Origin: Geitlerinema sp. PCC 7407
GTDB taxonomy: Bacteria > Cyanobacteriota > Cyanobacteriia > PCC-7407
Assembly (NCBI RefSeq): GCF_000317045.1
Contig: NC_019703.1
Location: forward strand, 1,910,501-1,974,500
DNA: 64,000 bases
Direction of reading: 5' to 3'
The position numbers and the translations under genes were made by a program. Positions 61,508-64,000 of this stretch are shown in pieces; the first letter of the stretch is position 1, and each line of letters starts with the position of its first letter. Below the pieces are notes generated by a model. That model worked only from the letters and a program-made list of their open reading frames with translations. It was not told the origin of the DNA and made no database searches.

Positions 61508-62824
61508 ATGACAGTCTCTTCTACGGCTTCCTCTGCGCTGACGGCGATCGCGCAGCAAACTCGTCGCAGCGCTCGCCAGCTGGCAGTGCTCCCGACCGCC
61601 GCCAAAAATCAGGCCCTAGAGGCGATCGCCCAGGCCCTGGCGGACGCTGCCCCGGATATCGTGGCGGCCAATGAAGCAGACTGTGAGGCGGCCCTGGCGG
61701 CAGGCATTGCCAAGCCGCTCTACGCCCGTCTGAAGCTAGACGCTGACAAACTCCAAGGGGCGATCGCCGGTGTGCGGGACGTCGCCAAGCTGGTGGACCC
61801 CATCGGCCAAGTCCAGATTCACCGGGAGCTAGACACCGGGCTGGTGCTGAAGCGTTTGTCCTGTCCCCTGGGGGTGCTGGGGGTGATCTTCGAGGCGCGG
61901 CCTGACGCCGTGGTCCAGATCGCGTCTCTGGCCGTCAAGTCCGGCAATGGCGTGATCCTCAAGGGCGGCCAAGAGGCGGTGCGCTCCTGCGAGGCGCTGG
62001 TGAAGGCGATTCGCCAAGGGCTGGCGCAGTCCGAGGTGCCCCCGGAGGCGGTGCAGCTGCTGACCACGCGGGAGGAAACCCTGGAGCTGCTGAAGCTCGA
62101 TCATTACGTCGATCTGATCATTCCTCGGGGCTCCAACTCCTTCGTGCGGTTTGTCCAGGACAACACCCGCATTCCGGTTTTGGGCCACGCCGACGGGATT
62201 TGCCATCTGTATGTAGATGAAGCGGCGGCGATCGACAAAGCGGTGACCATCGCCGTGGACTCCAAGACCCAGTACCCGGCGGCCTGCAACGCCATTGAAA
62301 CGCTGCTGGTACACCGGGCGATCGCCCCGCGCTATTTGCCAGCGGTGGCGGAGGCGCTGCGGGCCAAGGACGTGAAGCTGCTGGGAGATGATGGGGCGAT
62401 CGCGATTTTGGGAGACGACCTAGAGCGAGCCACCGAAGCGGACTGGTCCACGGAGTACAGCGACCTGATTTTGGCCATCAAGGTGGTGGACTCCCTAGCG
62501 GCAGCCATCGACCACATCAACACCTACGGCTCCCGCCACACAGACGCGATCGCCACCGAAAACGACCAGGCAGCCCAGGACTTCATGGCCCAGGTGGACA
62601 GCGCTGGCGTCTATCACAACTGCTCGACCCGCTTTGCCGATGGCTTCCGCTACGGGTTCGGGGCCGAGGTAGGCATCAGCACCCAGAAAATGCCGCCCCG
62701 GGGTCCGGTGGGCCTAGAGGGCCTGGTGACCTACAAGTACCAGGTGGTCGGGGATGGCCACATCGCGGCAACCTACGCCGGAACCGATGCCAAACCCTTT
62801 ACCCACCAAGACTTGACCTTGTGA
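61508..62824 (+). CDS. proA: Gamma-glutamyl phosphate reductase
   Basis: 438 residues, as expected for ProA. Landmarks are [30 protein letters not shown], the catalytic Cys in [10 protein letters not shown], and N-C-S-T-R-F-A-D-G[13 protein letters not shown]. It reduces gamma-glutamyl phosphate in proline synthesis with NADPH. The ATG at 61508 is chosen because an upstream extension is not conserved-looking. folB starts 48 bases downstream. proB is not in the window. Confidence 0.97.
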   Translation: MTVSSTASSALTAIAQQTRRSARQLAVLPTAAKNQALEAIAQALADAAPDIVAANEADCEAALAAGIAKPLYARLKLDADKLQGAIAGVRDVAKLVDPIGQVQIHRELDTGLVLKRLSCPLGVLGVIFEARPDAVVQIASLAVKSGNGVILKGGQEAVRSCEALVKAIRQGLAQSEVPPEAVQLLTTREETLELLKLDHYVDLIIPRGSNSFVRFVQDNTRIPVLGHADGICHLYVDEAAAIDKAVTIAVDSKTQYPAACNAIETLLVHRAIAPRYLPAVAEALRAKDVKLLGDDGAIAILGDDLERATEADWSTEYSDLILAIKVVDSLAAAIDHINTYGSRHTDAIATENDQAAQDFMAQVDSAGVYHNCSTRFADGFRYGFGAEVGISTQKMPPRGPVGLEGLVTYKYQVVGDGHIAATYAGTDAKPFTHQDLTL

Positions 62825-62872
62825 GTGGACCTGGTCGAGACTGGACCCGGACTTCATTCGAGATCGGACTCC

Positions 62873-63250
62873 ATGGATCGCCTTCAGGTGTGCGGGATTC
62901 GCTGCTACGGCTACACAGGGTTTTTTGAAGAAGAGCGCAAGCTGGGCCAGTGGTTTGAGGTGGATCTGGTCTTTGGGCTAGATGTGCGGGCGGCGGGGGC
63001 GAGCGATCGCCTTGATGACACCCTCGACTATGGCGGCGCGGTGCAGCGGGTGCAGTCCCTGGTGCGGCAGGCCCGCTTTGCCACCATCGAGCGCCTGGCA
63101 ACGGCGATCGCCGAAGACATTCTGCACCACACGGTGGCAGAAGAAGTGACGGTGCGGCTGACCAAGGTTTCGCCGCCGATTCCCGATTTTGGCGGGCACA
63201 TTGCCCTGGAAATCACGCGATCGCGCGCTGAGCTGCATCCCGGAACTTAG
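62873..63250 (+). CDS. folB: Dihydroneopterin aldolase
   Basis: 125 residues from the ATG at 62873, normal for FolB. Family segments are G-I-R-C-Y-G-Y-T-G-F-F-E-E-E-R, the catalytic Glu and Tyr positions (E-E-E-R and T-L-D-Y-G), A-T-I-E-R-L-A, and V-R-L-T-K-V-S-P-P-I-P. It acts in folate synthesis. An in-frame start at 62825, right after proA, is possible but adds 16 unusual residues. Co-transcription with proA is likely. Confidence 0.95.
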   Translation: MDRLQVCGIRCYGYTGFFEEERKLGQWFEVDLVFGLDVRAAGASDRLDDTLDYGGAVQRVQSLVRQARFATIERLATAIAEDILHHTVAEEVTVRLTKVSPPIPDFGGHIALEITRSRAELHPGT

Positions 63251-63338
63251 AACTAAACTCGGCAGTCCTCGTCTCCAGGGCCGTTCCTCTTCACTCATCG
63301 GAGAAACCGGCTCGTCAGCCATTACGTTGGGTCTGCCG

Positions 63339-64000
63339 ATGAATCGCTTTCTTGCTATGCTCACCGTTGCTCCCATGGTGCTTGCGGGCGCGGCGATCGC
63401 CCAAGTGCCGCCGCCTTCCCTCGAAGTGCTAGAGGCTTGTGCAACCAACCAAATTCGCACCCTGCCTGCGCCCTATTCCGACGTGCCCACGGATCACTGG
63501 GCCTACGAGGCAGTGGCCAAAATGTACTATTGCGGTGCCTATCGAGGGGCCGTGCCTCCCGAGGTGTATCAGCGACTTGTGGCCCAAAACGCGACTGCTC
63601 AGCCCAAGTCTGCCACCGAACCGTCCCTAGACTCCCTCCAAGCAGCGCCGACGGAGGTGACGCTTGCCAATCGTCGCTACCAGCTAGAGGCCTATGTGTG
63701 GCGCGACTTTATGCCGTCGACTTCTCCCAATACCTCTGGTTTGATGGCGTCGGTCCGTCTGACCTCCAAAGATTCAGGTGTAACCCCGCCTGCCCTAGCG
63801 ATTCGGCGGCTGTGGGTGATTCAGGATGAGGCGGTGTGGGAGACCCCCGTCGAGCAACTGCCGCGATCGCCCCAAGACGCTGTAGAGGCCACAGCCCGAG
63901 GCGGCCCGACCTGGGAGCCCGGTAGCGCCGTGGAGGTGGTGGTCCAGCTCGATCTCGGCCAGGGCAAAACTGCCTGGCTGCGATCGCCCAACCAAACCAT
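63339..64000 (+). CDS. Exported SLH-like protein (3' truncated)
   Basis: The frame runs from the ATG at 63339 off the right edge, so about 220 residues of a longer protein are seen. A signal peptide (F-L-A-M-L-T-V-A-P-M-V-L-A-G-A-A-I-A) is followed by an S-layer-homology-like segment, Y-S-D-V-P-T-D-H-W-A-Y-E-A-V-A-K-M-Y-Y-C-G-A, and then a beta-rich region (Y-Q-L-E-A-Y-V-W-R-D-F, A-I-R-R-L-W-V-I-Q-D-E-A-V-W-E). It should be periplasmic or cell-wall associated. It lies 88 bases after folB. The missing C-terminus prevents a fuller call. Confidence 0.8.
   Translation, partial: MNRFLAMLTVAPMVLAGAAIAQVPPPSLEVLEACATNQIRTLPAPYSDVPTDHWAYEAVAKMYYCGAYRGAVPPEVYQRLVAQNATAQPKSATEPSLDSLQAAPTEVTLANRRYQLEAYVWRDFMPSTSPNTSGLMASVRLTSKDSGVTPPALAIRRLWVIQDEAVWETPVEQLPRSPQDAVEATARGGPTWEPGSAVEVVVQLDLGQGKTAWLRSPNQT

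Overview
This window is chromosomal DNA from a cyanobacterium. The evidence is a carboxysome shell protein gene (ccmP), a PAM68-type photosystem II assembly factor, glutamate-1-semialdehyde aminotransferase, sucrose-phosphate phosphatase, a SmtA-type metallothionein with its operator, a HetZ-related protein, a phytochrome-like sensor kinase, and a very high density of the HIP1 octamer GCGATCGC. The DNA is GC-rich. The HetZ relative and the many sensory and pentapeptide genes suggest a filamentous, Leptolyngbya/Geitlerinema-like lineage, but that placement is inference. No prophage, CRISPR array, rRNA operon or intact insertion sequence is visible.

Layout. 1-9.5 kb: the end of a repeat protein, a DUF3685/Ycf55-like protein with a pseudo-receiver, a bilin-type GAF histidine kinase with its response regulator, an alpha/beta hydrolase, and a membrane-anchored Glu/Pro/Ala-repeat protein. 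9.5-13 kb: a probable IS200/IS605 end remnant, an LCP-family cell-wall or polysaccharide ligase, and two small membrane proteins with a tiny coupled ORF. 13-21 kb: a receiver-PAS-adenylate cyclase next to a receiver-GAF-diguanylate cyclase, then spp-ruvA, an ABC exporter and a DUF218-type membrane protein on the minus strand. 21-30.7 kb: a pentapeptide protein, a tandem PPK2, galE, a polyprenyl sugar-phosphate transferase, a coiled-coil protein, the HetZ-related protein, a PilB-derived protein lacking its ATPase domain, and an Eis-type acetyltransferase. 30.7-36.4 kb: housekeeping genes (aroF, pam68, rpsO, a lipoprotein, metallothionein, hemL, hisIE, DUF167). 36.4-43 kb: two pentapeptide proteins around ccmP, a beta-propeller/transglutaminase protein and an orphan DNA methyltransferase. 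43-50 kb: exoD, a diacylglycerol-kinase-like gene, a Ca2+ P-type ATPase and recF. 49.8-56.1 kb: a roughly 1,760-residue CHASE hybrid kinase overlapping a receiver-diguanylate cyclase. 57-59.5 kb: three consecutive exported-protein genes. 59.7-64 kb: tRNA-Val, a DUF2227-like protein, mazG, proA, folB and a truncated SLH-type exported protein.

How the genes work together. Signalling dominates: one light-type kinase, one giant hybrid kinase, two GGDEF proteins (c-di-GMP), one class III cyclase (cAMP) and a PilB-derived protein, all plausibly bearing on motility, pili and exopolysaccharide. Genes for sugar nucleotides and surface polymers (galE, the sugar transferase, LCP, exoD) lie among them. 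HIP1 octamers read in frame as Ala-Ile-Ala throughout and form the cores of several intergenic hairpins.

Limits: all names come from motif and family recognition by eye. Starts were chosen from ribosome-binding sites and family lengths, and alternatives are given where they matter.
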